Source of the DNA: Ulva prolifera
Lineage: Eukaryota; Chlorophyta; Ulvophyceae; Ulvales; Ulvaceae
Reading direction: 5' to 3'
Length of the DNA stretch: 64,000 nucleotides
Assembly: GCA_023078555.1 (NCBI GenBank)
Contig: CM041197.1
Span: 10,102,552-10,166,551 of the forward strand
Both the position numbers and the translations under genes were made by a program. The notes under the pieces are model-generated. The model ran no database searches, had not been told where the DNA came from, and saw only the letters and a list, made by a program, of their open reading frames with translations. This document shows, piece by piece, positions 10,626-23,130 of the stretch (position 1 is its first letter; each line of letters begins with the position of its first letter).

Positions 10626-12487
10626 TTCTATGCCGTGATGAATCGAGATGAACGCCGGGGTTTGCAGCCGGGACAGTTCGAATCACAATACGTAGCAGAT
10701 ATGATGAAGTAGCCTTGCACAGCTCGACGTGCCTGACCAAGCCTAAAGTAGTAAGTATGAACAAAAACCGGATACTCTAGGCTATAAGTACCGCACCAGA
10801 CGAGTTCACACGCACCTGTGGCACCTGGGCGATCCATTCGCTCCACATGCATGACACAGTTCACAGGCGGTGCAGCCGCTCACCAGCATCTGCCAGCATC
10901 TCGTCACCGCGTTGCACCCGCACGTCATACGAGGCCTTCCTCTAGAGTAGCATGGAGTGATTCTCATGACACATCGTGGTCTTCTCCACGTGGAGAACGG
11001 AGCACGCTGTGCAAGGTTGGGGGAAGAACTTTCGAACAGCTACACCCTCTGTCAAGCGGCAGAGTCGTGAACTGTATTCGCAGTCTGATCAAATTCAGAT
11101 ATTTCCCGCTTCCAGCCGTGTATATGACTCTGTGGTGTTTGACAGCGTGTTTGCGTCCTCGTTCTGTGTTCGACACTTGGTGATCCTGCGGTCTGTCTGC
11201 GCGGGATGCCACTCGCTCAGCGGCACTGAGCAAGGCACACTCACTGAGGAACAGCCTAGCTACTACACTCTGAAGGCGTGAGTCTTTGCGCGCAGCTGTG
11301 GGGCGGGCCGGTGGCGGACTTCACGATTATTTGATCCCGCATGCTGTAATAACAATCCTGCCACATTGGTGGTGCATCGCGCGGCATCGAAGTCTGCGTG
11401 CGGCTGTCCGCGAGTGCCAAAACACGCTCGGCCACAGTAACCCGGTGCTTGTATATCGTCACTTCCAAGTGGAGGCCTGCGTATTGCACGGCCTGCTATC
11501 GCGACGGCATCTTTGCATGCGAGCCAGCACTGTCAATATTGGTGACGATGCTACCGCACGTGCGCTCGCAACATGCAAATACAAATATGAAAAATCGTAA
11601 GCGATTTCCAGTGGAAGTTCGTGCGTAAATGTTAGTGTCATGCCATGCCTGCGTGATGGTATGCGTGCGAGGTGGCTGCACAGCCCAACCTGAACGCTGG
11701 TCAGCTGTCGCAGGGTGACGTCGCGCAAAGCCGCACACTGCACTCACAAACTCCTTGCTTTATGGCTTTGACAGGCTACTGGTTGAGCTGGGGCAGTCCC
11801 AGTAATTCGGGTCCTGCGCATCCCGAAACAGACCAGCGCCATCGCGATGTTTCGCTACCTCCCTGGGCTCGCCATCACACACAGCCATCACGCGACGGCA
11901 CGCCTCGTTAGGTCATGACTTCATGCAGATACATGACTGCCGCTCAAGCCTTGCGGCGCCATTTGTGCATTCCCTGAAGATAGATATCTAACCAGCAGGA
12001 CGATACTCTGCGTTGGTGGCGCTTGGAACAGCCCCCGCAGACCCAGTCAGGTGACCTATCTACTTTCGAAAAGGAAACCCTCCGACACAATATCAACACT
12101 TACACTGGGCATGCAGCACACTTCGAGGTCCATGCTTGCGTGCACTTGTTCACCCCACATGTGCACACCACACAACGCAGCAATCGGCTCAGGCCACAAC
12201 AAAACAACAGCAGCATACACAGCCTGCTAGTGCCAGCTCTAGAGGCACAGCGTCCCTTGAGCACCATCGATGATGCGATCTGCCAGCAAGCAGGGCCTAT
12301 CACAGATTGAGTTGTGTACGGTGGCCTCAGGGTGGCCTCCGGGTGATTCACCCCTGTGGATGTGCATGTGGACCCAGTGATTCGCAGTTGTCAATGTCCA
12401 ACAAGGGTCCCCCCAAGGACATCCGGATGTATTTGAACTTGACTACTGGTCCACGCCCATTGCCCCGCGCCGCGTGGACACAGCTGA
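10626..12487. other. No clear gene
   Basis: I see only short, uncorrelated frames on both strands and no repeats of note. It should hold the 5' flank of the gene at 10002-10625 and the 3' flank of the protease gene. Confidence 0.4.
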
Positions 12488-12519
12488 CCCCCCCCCCCCC
12501 CCCCCCCCCCTCCCCCCCC
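12488..12519. repeat. C-rich homopolymer next to protease stop codon
   Basis: Twenty-three C, one T, then eight C. On the minus strand this is a G run that begins only a few bases after the protease stop codon, so it would lie in the 3' untranslated region of that mRNA. Confidence 0.95.
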
Positions 12520-12524
12520 ACCAC

Positions 12525-15500
12525 TCAGCGCGCCTTCACCTGCTGGTCCAGCCACTCCATTCCCATACTCACACACAAGTCCTCCTCAAGCCGCAGATCC
12601 TCCGCCTCCCCACCCTCATACAGCACCTCCCCCGACGCCTCCACCTCACACGCCGTCCCCACCTTCAGCCCACCTTCCTCCAGCCGCTCCCCGCCGGCAC
12701 CCTCAAAGCGCCCGACCGACACCACCAGCGTGGCCCCCGCCCCCCTGCCGCCGTCGGCCGCCGGCCCGATGGGGAGGTTGCGCTGCGTGCGGCCCTTGCC
12801 GACGGTTGTTTCCCCGAGGAGATGCGCGCCGCGGCCAGCGCGCAGCGCGGCGGCGAGCAGCTCGCTGGAGCTCGCGGTGCGGCGGTTCACCAGCACGACC
12901 TGCACAGTGCGCCCGCAGGTGTTCGCACATGCCGCACGCGACATGCATGGTGGACACACATTGGAATTATCAACAACAACGTATCGTCGCCTCGCCGAAT
13001 AAGTAGATATCAGGGTTTCAGTGACTCGAGGTTGTTTGATCAGTACATGTGCGGCTGTTGCTGGTTTGGGTTTGTTTGCTGTGCAACAGGCTGGGGACGC
13101 AGCCGTAGGGTTGGGTACCTCAGCCTTGCTATTGGGGCGACCATGTGGGTTATGCTTCACGGCACAGCGTGGCAATCCAGTGATATGGCCTCTATACCAC
13201 TGGACCCTTGCACGTCGCGCACGTCGACCATACACAGTCAGCATGCGGCATGCATGCCTGTGCCTGATGTCAAGACCAGCTGGCAGCGGGTATCCGCATG
13301 CCGACTGCTGTAGGACGCCACAGCCCTGCTGCACCCCTCGCGCCGCAGGGCACCTGTGGCCACAGTAGCTGTGTCCACGCCTCACACATGCACGTGCATT
13401 CTAGGCTTCATCTGGAAAGCAACCCCCGTCGAGAGGACATCAGGAGAGGAGGCACGCACGATCGGCGGCCCGTTGCGGGACCGCCACACGTCCATGATCG
13501 GCCCCGGCGGCTGCCCCCCGGCCGCGGCCGCCTCGGCGCCGATGAAGTCCTCTATCCGCACCACCTGCCGGGGGCTGTCCCGGCCCGACACGTACATGAA
13601 CACCTCCCGCCGCGGCTCAAACAGCGCCGCCGCAGCGATCCCCTCCGCGAGCGAGCCGCCAGGGTTGTCTCGGAGGTCGAGCAGGAGGCCGGGGGGGACC
13701 CCCGCCGTGGTGCAGGCCCCCGCCCCGGCCCCCGCCGCCGTGGGCGTGGTGTTGGGGCAGGTGTCGGCGAGGCGCGGCAGCGCGGCGAGGGCGCCAGCGA
13801 CGCGGTCGGCCGCGCCGGGGGAGAAGACCCCGACGCGGATGTAGCCGTACACGCGGCCTGCCGGGCTCGTGACTGTGGAGATCTGCACCGGGTCCACTCC
13901 CTGCACATGCTGTCTGGGCTGCGTGAGTGCTGGCAGGACCAGCAGAGCAGCAAGAGGATGACCACGTCTTTCATTTACGCGAGTTGGCTGGACTCAATTG
14001 CCTGCACAGGGGCAGGGCCACAGTATCGGAAACCACCATCTCTTCAGTTGCGGCATGCGGAAGTCGAAGAGGCGCAGCACGCAGCCCACAGCACAGCACA
14101 GCAGGAGACAGCGTGGCGCACCACGGCCGCGGGAGACAGTTCGACAGAGTAGCTCCGGGGCTGCTGAGCCGCGCTGCGTGCTGCGGCGGGCGGCGCTGGC
14201 GCCATGGGGGTGTCTGGGTTCGCCCCAGCAGCGGACGGCGACGGCCGCGGCACATCTGCGTCCGCAGCCGTCGTGAGCTGCAGCCGCAGGGCGGGAACAT
14301 CCCGCGCCTCTAAGGTGTCCTTGAGATCCCTGCATGCATAGTCTTGATGACGCACATGCCATCGCCTCTGACGTCTCAAGGAGGCCCTAGAGTCGTGATG
14401 CATCAACTCTGAAGCGCAACTTATTTGACCATGGCGGAGTCTCGTCTGGTGCGAGTATGCTGTGTGCTGTGGTTCCGCACACAGCAGCGGTCCGCACTCG
14501 ACACGATTGAGCGTGCACCGTGTGCGTTGTATGGCTCTGAGGGATTCAAGATGATGCGCACTCCCTCCGAGAGATCGCAGATAGTCCAGACGCCTGCACC
14601 GGGATGACACACAGCGGCGCATAGGCCGCATCTTGTGCCGAGGGGATCATTTGTGTCTGTGCAGATCACACCCAGCGGCGGCCGCGGCAGGGGCGGCGTA
14701 CCTGGCGGAATCAGCATCGATCGCGCGGCCACCAACGGCGGTGACGTAGTCCCCTGAAGCCACACCGGCGGCGGCCGCGGCGCTCCCCGGCACGACGTAC
14801 TCCACGCGGCACGTCGGCGCAGCACGCAGCGTGGCTGGCTCCGCACTGGGGCGGCTGGTGGTGTCTCCAGACGCGGCCCCGCGTACGCCAGCAGCGGCCG
14901 CAGTGGCGCCGGCGGCCGGCCCAACGCGGCTGCCATCGTCCGGTTCGTCGCCGGCGCCTGCGCACTTCACGCCGAGGCCATACGAGAAGACCTGCACGTG
15001 CACGTGCACGTGTGGTGGCAGCTGCAGGTCGGCTGTTAGATCGGCAACACTGTGGCGGTGTGCTCAGCATGTCTACCCTGAGGTCACACACAACCGGGCG
15101 CCACATTTCCAGCATACCGTACTAAACCAAGTCCATCGACATCGAGGCCAGCGATACATGGGGTCTACGTAAAAAAACTTTGTTCGGTCAGTCACCCCGA
15201 GAAATCATGATAAACTGTACCTACCAGAGTACCTAGAAAACCCAGAGTTACGCGTGACATGTCGATGCATTTGATTTAGGACGGTATGCATTCACCGGTA
15301 CTAGCTCGAACCATGAATGTGCAACCCGATGTATTCGTGGGCAAAAACTCCAGGTCAGATGTAATTGCGCGGCGAGCGTCATCGGAACGCAACACAGATG
15401 AATTGAGAGCGGAGATCTGGCCCCGCTGAAATGGCGACGGCGACACTCCCGCATGCGTCCTTCCATACAAGGGGACCAAGGGGTCCTGAATGTGGGAGCA

Positions 15501-16594
15501 GCGCTCAAAAACAGCTCAGAAAGGCTCAGCCTGCCACACATCTTCGAGGAGAATAGATGACAGGATCTTGGTCCATTGTATGGCAGAGCACCAACACACA
15601 CGCCAGTGAGGGGCGCTGCTGGTATGGGGACGCGCCTGGCCGTTACGCTCGGCGTCAGAGATGCTCGCGGAGGCTCCAGAGAGGATCCGCGTGTACGGGT
15701 CGCCGAGCGCCTGCAGCAGCTCCGCAGCGCTCTCACGTACGGCGGCGGCTGATGGGGCCTCCGCTGACGCAGCGAGGGCGGCCTGGAAGCGTGCATCCCA
15801 GTCGGTGCCGTTGAAGGTGCCGTCCACATAGTAGTACTTCACCAGGGCTGCATGCATGGGTCCCTGTCAGTGTAAGAAGTCCTTGCTGTGGACGCTCGCG
15901 AGGTCAGATGTATGCATGATGTATTTCGAGGCGTCCGCCCGAGACGTGCCTGCAGCGCGTGGGTGCTCCTGTGTGATGCACGATGGACGTTCGATTCAGT
16001 GTTGTCGGCACGTGCTGCGGCCAGCTGCTTATGTGTACCCGGAGACACACTGCATGTGGTGGAGTTGGCGAGTAGGTGTGGTCGTGCACTGCAGTGTTAT
16101 GTCGGCACGCTTTGACTGCCCGCTACGGTGCTGCGTGGAGTGCGTTGTCTCGGAGCACCTACAGATTGTTTAGACTTAGAAATACGCCTGAGCGTCACAA
16201 GCAGAAGCGCCTGAGTCTGGCGAGGCCTCACCCAGGCCGTGTATGCTGTATGACGACCGGACAGCCACGTTTCTGTGAAGCCGCTCGTGTGGCATCTCTC
16301 ATGCGCACCATACGTCTGCACCAGTTCAGCTTGCGCTTGCCTCACCAGAGGGTCTTGCGAGGCCTTGTATCGATAAGTGATGCCTTCAGCGTTTGCTGGC
16401 TGGAGTTGCAAGAGCATGGCGCATGCTGCTGCCGCGATCGCAGTCCTGCATTCTGCAGGTGTCGCGCGACAGCTCTGCACATCACGAATCCGCCCTGACC
16501 GAGGAAAGCGTCCTTGTACATCGCTGCTGACATTCGAATGCGCCCCTGAGCGACTCGACGGCCTCTGTTGACCTTGCGGGTGAAATTTGAGCAT
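12525..16594 (-). CDS. ctpA: Thylakoid-lumen C-terminal processing protease (D1 processing, CtpA type)
   Basis: Peptidase family S41A. In plants and algae this enzyme trims the C-terminus of the D1 protein of photosystem II in the lumen. Six exons, all minus strand: 16594..16309, 15847..15636, 14991..14702, 14329..14122, 13900..13460, 12899..12525; 603 codons with phases closing. Residues 1-69 form a bipartite targeting sequence ending in a hydrophobic stretch and PANA, a lumen-type cleavage site. Next come the YYVDGTFNGTDW region, LGDPYTRI, a PDZ domain split over exons 3-4, GLLLDLRDNPGG (residues 403-414), the serine motif TASSSE (487-492; the family usually has SASASE) and the lysine in GKG (514). 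The PDZ region carries long Ala/Pro-rich insertions. Intron 2 appears to start with GC, not GT (CAG|GCGCGT). The start is the Met before LKFHP; an upstream in-frame Met at 16664-16666 is an alternative. Confidence 0.95.
13170..13222 (-). repeat. Fold-back repeat family, copy D
   Basis: On the minus strand it reads GTGCAAGG-TCCAGTGG, then TATAGAGGCCATAT, then CACTGGATTGCCAC; the flanks of the centre are inverted copies of each other. It lies in the last intron of the protease gene. Copies A, B and C are at 22520-22557 and 23034-23130. Confidence 0.8.
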
Positions 16595-17975
16595 AGTGCC
16601 CATAGAGTGTATGTGCCACACTACACATTTGCCCTGTTCAAGCGCGGTATTGTTGACTGGCCACAAGTCTTACTGTCAACAATCAAGTCTTTCGCGCAGG
16701 CTGCATGCAGACCTGTGTGGCCTAACGTGTGCATGACAGCGTGGATTGTCAGATACGACACGGGCACATGGTGCCAGTTATCATTGCCTGAAAAGATACC
16801 CATACTCATCTTGGCTCCGCTGCCAACGAACACTGACTCCTGTGATGTCTGCTACATTTAATTCATTATGTACGACCTTGAGCGATCAAGGCAACATGCA
16901 TTGAACAATACGGACAGGTACTTCGTACTTGTGCTGTAAGGGCATAGTCCGCCATACTTCCCTCGATTACATCCGATCTCATAATCAGATGGAATTTGAA
17001 TTCTACAGACAGAGCACACTCTGATCAAACATGCCAAAATCGCATGAGAGCTTGCGCTGCAAACACGCAACCATGGCAAACTGGCACATACGATACCTCT
17101 CTTTGACCTGCTTGCGTCCCTGCACCGCAAGCTGATCAAGCAAACTAGAACCAGGACAAACTCTAATCAATGCATGGTAAAAATACAGTACGTAGTGTAC
17201 CGTGTGCTTGCCACGGGCTCGCAAGCTTCCACATGCCTACACAACCCGTCCAGCAGTCTGTGCATTTGCTGTGAGTATAGTCCACGTCGTCCCCAGAGGA
17301 CAGCGCTGAAAGGGCCCGACGTCGCTATTCCTATCACCGGCACGACTGACACCCCCTACCTACTGACTGCACCATGCCGCGTGCTTCTGACACAAGCAGC
17401 ATGCCTGCTCAACCAACAGGCGCTCCCACCTGCCCTGTGGGCTTTGCCCTATGGACATTCATACCTGCCCCTTGGGCTTCATTCCACCTGGTGCAGCCCT
17501 GAATACTCCCCCGTTTCCGGTCTCCACTACTGCGGCCACAGAGCGCGCAGCAAAGGTCAAGCAACATCGACACCGCTGAAGCGCCCTCAGCCACACCGTC
17601 TTCTGTGCCTCAGCAGAAAGACCACACTCACATCGCCTCTGATGGCAGACCAGAACAGCTCTCCTCGCAGGCCACATGGCTACCAGAGCGCCAGTCGCTG
17701 CCAGCGGTGTCCGCCGCGCGGCAGCCATTCCAGCAAATCAGGCAGCACACGGCAAGCCCGCTCCAGCGGCATGCCGCACACCACACGCGCCCTGCATGCT
17801 GGGCGATGCGCCCATGCGCCGTGCTGAGGCGCGCCTGTGCAGCCGTCCCCGCCTGCTCCGCAACGCCGGCCGGCCTGTTCACCACCGCAGCGAATTGTTC
17901 ACCCCGCGCGGGAATGTCCACGCCGGCTAATGCACCACACCCGTCCGCCCGCCCCACTTTGCGCACCTGCGTGTG
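16595..17975. other. No clear gene
   Basis: Presumed 5' flank of the protease gene and 3' flank of the thioredoxin-like gene. Long frames at 17174-17827 and 17605-18291 on the plus strand lie opposite or beside the thioredoxin exon and show no domain; I treat them as chance. Confidence 0.4.
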
Positions 17976-20268
17976 CTACGAGCGGTGCGTCGGCAGGCCG
18001 AGGGGGTGCGAGCCCATGCCCCCCGCCATCGCGTCCACCCCGTCGAGCACCATCGTGTCGATCGTGCTGCCGGCGCCTGCGGCGGCGTCGAGTGCGGCGG
18101 CGTCGAAGCTGTCCAGCGCAAAGTCATCGACAGAGAGGGCCTCGGCAGCCGAGAGGGCGGACTGTGCGGGCGCGGCGCCGGCGGCGGCGGCCTCGGCCTC
18201 GCCGCGCTTCAGCGCCTCGAGGGCCCGCCGCATGTCGTCGATGCTGGAGAGGTTGGACGAGAACTGCGCGACGAGCTTGCCGCGGAGGTAGAGGCGGAAG
18301 TATGGCATGTGGCGCACATCCATCTCACGGCATTCCTCCTGCAGCTTGGTCGCGTGCACCTGCATGCCGGGGTGTCTGTGTTACGGGGGAATCTCTGTTG
18401 CACGATGCGTCACGTGTCGTGCCGGCTGACGGGGAGGAGGCGTGGGCAGGGACACTGAGCTGAGCTGAGACCGTGGGGTACACCGTGAGACTTGGTGCAC
18501 CAACAGAACGGGGTGGAGTTTCACAGGGCCTGCCTTCACACATGAGATGTGGGGGCTGTGGGAGCCTGCAGGCCAAGCTAGGGGGCGGCTTCCTGGTGCG
18601 ATTGGAGCATGTATGTTTGCTGTGCGGGGGATGCTGGTTGAGGCAATGGAGTGGTGGGTGGATCGGAGAGCGCTGCCACGTGCTTCATGCGACTGCGCAG
18701 TGATAACCTCGGGGTTTCGAGTACGTGCGGCTACTGGCCATGGCATTGACAATACTATGTATGAAGAGCAATGCATCTCCCAACCCCCGGTCTGACCGAA
18801 GCTGTCAGTTTCAGTGGAACCTCTCATTGACTCTCAGTTTCAAGCACATGCGATGCTCAACCGTCCGCAATGATCTCTCACAAGTTTTCTCAGTAGCTGC
18901 ATTCGGATTGTGTTCGGCTGGGCATGCGAATCGCAGAGGTCTGAGCTGTGTTCTTGATCACCCTCATGCAAGGTGTGAAGGAGAGGTGGGATTGCGTGGA
19001 CATGTGACGAGGTGCCTCGTCAGCGTGGCCTGTGCCAGTGCTGACACTGGCAGGCTCACACCAGCTGGAGAAAGGCGAAGAGCATCGAAGATGGGAATAG
19101 ATGCTCAACAGTGAACCTGTGAGATAAGCGTGAATGGAGGCAAACCTTGAAGAAGTCCACAGTGGGATACTGGCTGACAATCTGCATCATTTTAGGGTAC
19201 ATGCGCTTGCATCCTGGACAATCCGGCCGAAAGAAGTGCATTACAGCAGGTTGAGATACTGGTCTTGATATTGCTTGGCTGTAGGCTTTAAATTGGCTGG
19301 GGCGCGAGATCACACGTACGTTCGGTGAATGCGCATCTTCCCACCTGCAGTGCTGCCAACGATGTCAGCGCGGTGCTGGTACATGAGGTGATCAATAGCG
19401 CAAAACATGATGGAATTATATTTATGCGTGTCGCAGAGCCTAACTTCCAACGTCGGGCAGGCTTTGAATACGAAGTCGCAGCTACCTCCAGAAATCACGC
19501 ACCATCTGCTCGTCTTCTCCACTTGCATGACCTGAATTCGCTCGAGCCTCCTGAAAAACACACACTCGATCAGAATCGCTAATCTTGGCTATGACCTGCA
19601 TGGACTGATGTTCCAATGGTCGCTAAAGACTTCGCGAGGCCATCGTACAGTGAGGTGAGCAGCACATGCAGGAGCGACAGGCTGCTGAAGCCGCTGCTTC
19701 ACAAATTATACAGATATAGCGTTTCTGCATCCTCTATGCACCGGTGAGACGGCAAACGTGCAGTTCATCAGTGTCAAAGCTATGTCAGCCGAGAATACGA
19801 ATTTTACCTTCGCTGTCGCTGTGCATCACGCTCTAAAACATCTGGATGGACATTGGCAGCGGCAGTGGTCGGCCTTGTTGCTGTGATGCTCGTCGGCGCT
19901 GTTGACGATGCAGCAGCGTGCCGTCCGACAGCACGTTTGGCTTGCTTCCCGAGTCCCGATGGCGACCGTGCCTCGCTGGAACATGAATGCAGCGATTGCG
20001 CCCTCATGGTGTCGTCTCCAGCGAGCTCGAAATCGATAGGTGTCTTGCGAGATTCAAAGCTGCCGCAGCGCTCCGGCTTGAATGCAATGGTCAAGCAAGC
20101 AGCAAACAATGCCACGGCAAAACACACAGCTCGAACTCTATCCCCGCAAGGATATGTGATAGTCAAGATTGTAATAAAGCACCGAGGGCGGATGTCACAC
20201 CCGAGCGCTGTGGGACGCTTACGTGTGTTCACGGACGTTTCGGACGAGACTGACACAAACAACACCAC
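17976..20268 (-). CDS. Thioredoxin-like protein, ACHT-like, with N-terminal hydrophobic segment
   Basis: Model: 20268..19808, 19550..19503, 19296..19146, 18359..17976 (347 residues, phases closing). The last two exons are solid: AVMHFF-PDCPGCK with redox cysteines 196 and 199, then HMPYFRLYLRGKL with the cis-proline and SFSSN-like strand, matching the thioredoxin fold and most like the chloroplast ACHT group (GCGGC or similar active site, LPFFRFYRG). The C-terminus adds about 75 Ala/Asp-rich residues. The first two exons are less certain: exon 1 has a hydrophobic stretch (VCFAVALFAACLTIAF) followed by a Ser/Thr/Ala-rich region and exon 2 gives a short charged helix. ACHT proteins do not usually have a membrane segment, so the front may be a targeting sequence or belong to another gene. 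The plus-strand frame 19853-20374 competes with exon 1. Confidence 0.75.
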
Positions 20269-21649
20269 ATTTGAATTTCAGCATGCCTGTACGTGCCCCT
20301 TGAGTCTTATGGAAGTCGGTGAAACGTTGTCGACAAAAGTATGCAGCCGTCTCGCGCCATGCTCAGCTGGCTGATGCATCATCACATGCATGCGCCTGAG
20401 TTAGCTGGACGTGCGCGTCGCAGTGTGTGGATCGCCAGAGCATCACCACCACTTCATTAGATCGCGCATGGCCCCGATTCAGCCAGAGCCAAACATACAG
20501 CGTGGCTCTGAAGTAGTCGGCCACACTAGACGTACGAGACGCATGCGCACGTAGATCGCCTCGTTCATGCGCATGTTAGTCTGGATCATCAGCTGGCGCA
20601 GGCCTTTGCAGCAGTGGTCAGATCCGCAGTGCGCCTCATTTGACACAGCTGCTGTAACACCGCAAGGCCAACCGAGAGACAAGGCCGCATGAACCTGATT
20701 TGAGGCCAACACAGCACCTTTGCACATGTCTGCGCAGTCAACATATCCTGACGACGCAACGAGGACAGCGCAAGGAGCCATGCTGCCAAAGGGCTATGTA
20801 GCATATATGATCGACGCTGAACAAGAGTGGCCGCCAGGCAGTCCACATGACTCGTACAGCATTTCAGTCTTACGACCCGCTGCCTGGGCAGTGTTCCGCC
20901 TGATGGTCGGAAGACCTGTACGCAGGCCGGCAGCTGCGAGATCGCGACCGCTCTGCCTGAGCAACATGGGACTGTCACGTTGCATACAGTACCACCTCAG
21001 GGTCGGCAGTGCGATTACGGCCTGTTGTCCATGCATAGCCAGCTGCTGACAGCTGACATGGAGTGAAGCACGCCCTGTGCACACGAAGGCAAGTCCATGA
21101 CTGCTCAGCTAGCAGCTGCAGAGGACAGGCGCACAACTTCCAGCGCAGCAGTGTGGGCTGTTTCGAGCATCCTGAGCCCTTTCAGCAACGTTGGGCACTG
21201 TGCCACACTCTCGTGCCTTCCACCAGAGCCCCTGGGGTGCAGTGGCGACATTCTACACAGTCTCCACAGTCGATGTGCGATCTCTGGCACTGCTCTAGCA
21301 TCTGCAGACAAACCGACCTTCCGAGCTAGAACTCTGTTACCACGCTCAAGGCCAAAGCGCTTCCACGCGTACTGAGCTGCTCACAGTCAGCACAGCGTCT
21401 TTGCCAACCAGAGCTCCTGCTCATGGGTCCGAATGAACAGCTCCAACCTGCTCATGGCAGTGATGCGGCCCCAATGCACATCTAGTGTCGTTCTCGAGAT
21501 GTCGCCTGCTCAGCAATGCAACAAATTGTACATCAGTATGGGCCTGGGGACAACCACTTGCTCCATGGATGTGTCAAAAGCGCATGCGACCATGCAAGCA
21601 CATAGCGCGAATGTCCATGAGCTGCACGGTAATGGCAATCTGCTGTACC

Positions 21650-22198
21650 TAGGGATGGCACAGAGTCGAGGTGAACGGCCACCTCGTCTCGTGTCGGGGT
21701 CGAGGTGACACGAGGTGACACGAGGTCACCTAGGACTCGTACGATTCGACCTCGAACGCGTACGATTTACCTCGGACTCGTACGATTTGACCTCGAATTG
21801 CACGAGTTCACCTCGGATCGCTCTACTTCACCTCGCACGAAGGTGCAACACTACGTTGCCTACCCAAGGAAGATGGCACATGTGACATGCAGCATCTGCC
21901 ATATTGAACCATGTACATCTGAAACGTCAATACCAGGCACCTGTGTGGTAGATCAGTTACATTTTATTGGTGTAGTCCACCGTCTCTGCGCTTGAATGTG
22001 CTTCAAGCCAGTGCATTGTAGGCCACCGTGCGCCACAACGTGTATGACTATGCGCCTTTCGAGACGCTCGAGATAGCGGGATCTCGACCTCATCCGAGAT
22101 GATCATTTTTTCCACCTCGGAATCGTACGAGACTCGTGTCGAGATCGTTCACCTCGGTCCGACACAAGGACCTCGACCTCGACTCTGTGCCATCCCTA
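21650..22198. mobile_element. Non-autonomous hAT-superfamily element, 549 bp
   Basis: Begins TAGGGATGGCACAGAGTC and ends with the exact reverse complement; the terminal inverted repeats match perfectly over 23 bases. The 8-bp target-site duplication GCTGTACC lies at 21642-21649 and 22199-22206. Terminal TAGGGATGGC and an 8-bp duplication are typical of hAT elements. Both ends contain many degenerate subterminal motifs of the form CACCTCGGACTCGTACGATT. No transposase frame is present, so it would need a transposase from elsewhere. Confidence 0.93.
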
Positions 22199-22519
22199 GC
22201 TGTACCTGTTATCTGGAAGTGCGGGGGGAGATGGAGGGTGTCCGAGCATGCAGTCGCTGCTGACAGCATTCTCTCTGCCGTTGGATGGCTGTTTGTGCGC
22301 TTCTTCGCTTTGTTCACCTCACTGATCCTTGTTCACAGAAGCCACGCGTATTCTGTGGGTCCAGCCCAACCCGACTCCCCCTGTGCATGCCATCTGGCCT
22401 GCACCTGCATGGACATGGGTGGAGAGCTGCAGCAGCTGGCAGAGTGCACTCTGCCCATGCTCATGAGGTCAGTCGCAGATTGAGATCGGTCACTGTGGTA
22501 GCCCGGTGATTACCCGGTG

Positions 22520-22557
22520 ATCCAGTGGTATAGCGGCCATATCACTGGATTGCCACC
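22520..22557 (+). repeat. Fold-back repeat family, copy A
   Basis: ATCCAGTG and CACTGGAT are perfect 8-bp arms around a loop reading GTATAGCGGCCATAT; TGCCACC follows and runs straight into a 22-base C tract. Confidence 0.85.
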
Positions 22558-22577
22558 CCCCCCCCCCCCCCCCCCCC
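22556..22577. repeat. Poly-C tract, 22 bases
   Basis: Uninterrupted C run immediately after fold-back copy A. Confidence 0.95.
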
Positions 22578-23033
22578 AATGAGGCCAGGCGAGCACATCA
22601 CGTCACAGGAGTCCCACCTCGATTCCCTGTGGCTCAACTCGCTCTCTGACGCAATCTGGAAATCACACCAAGTGTCAGTGGCTGAGGTGTGCGTATGCAG
22701 TGTTGTAGACGGGGGGCAACTGTACCTCATCACCCCAGCAACGCATGTAGCAAGGCAAGCTGCACCAGGGCAGTTGAGTCATCCGAACCACCCCGGATCT
22801 GCAGGCGACAAGCTGCGCAAGCTGCGCGTGCTGCTGCAGCCAACCGGAGCCTGCCCGAACTGACATCGCCGATCTGAGAAACGGCCCGGGTTCAGAGAAG
22901 CATGTGGCTGACTCTGAGTCCCAGCAGAGCTGCCTTCGCAGTTGTCATACGGATGAAGGAGTGACCAAGAAGGGCTGGCGAAGAGCACCGGGCTCAGACA
23001 TTCCACCACAATCCCCGGCCTGGCACTGTCCCC

Positions 23034-23130
23034 GTGGCATTCCAGTGATATGACCGCTATGCCACTGGAGCCTCGCACGTTGCGGCGTGCAAGGATCCAG
23101 TGGTGTAGCGGTTTCATCTGGATTGCCACC
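23034..23130. repeat. Inverted pair of fold-back repeats, copies C and B
   Basis: Copy C (23034-23080, minus) and copy B (23086-23130, plus) are arranged head to head around CGCACGTTGCGGCGTGC. Each contains TCCAGTGG-[TC][AG]TAGCGG. Together they form an imperfect hairpin with arms of about 45 bases. Confidence 0.85.

Noticed and set aside
10640-10700. Possible tRNA around AGTTCGAATCAC
   Set aside because: The T-loop-like sequence has no matching acceptor or anticodon arms.
12307-14152. Long plus-strand frames opposite the protease exons
   Set aside because: GC-rich coding exons open the other strand; the minus strand has the protease motifs and consistent splicing.
19853-20374. Plus-strand secreted protein with a hydrophobic start
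   Set aside because: The minus-strand reading joins in phase with two further exons of the thioredoxin-like gene; the plus frame has no partner exon or domain. Not fully excluded.
22520-23130. tRNA gene, suggested by TGGTATAGCGG and TGGTGTAGCGG
   Set aside because: The A-box pattern fits but there is no B-box, no anticodon stem and no acceptor stem; the hairpin symmetry points to a fold-back repeat.
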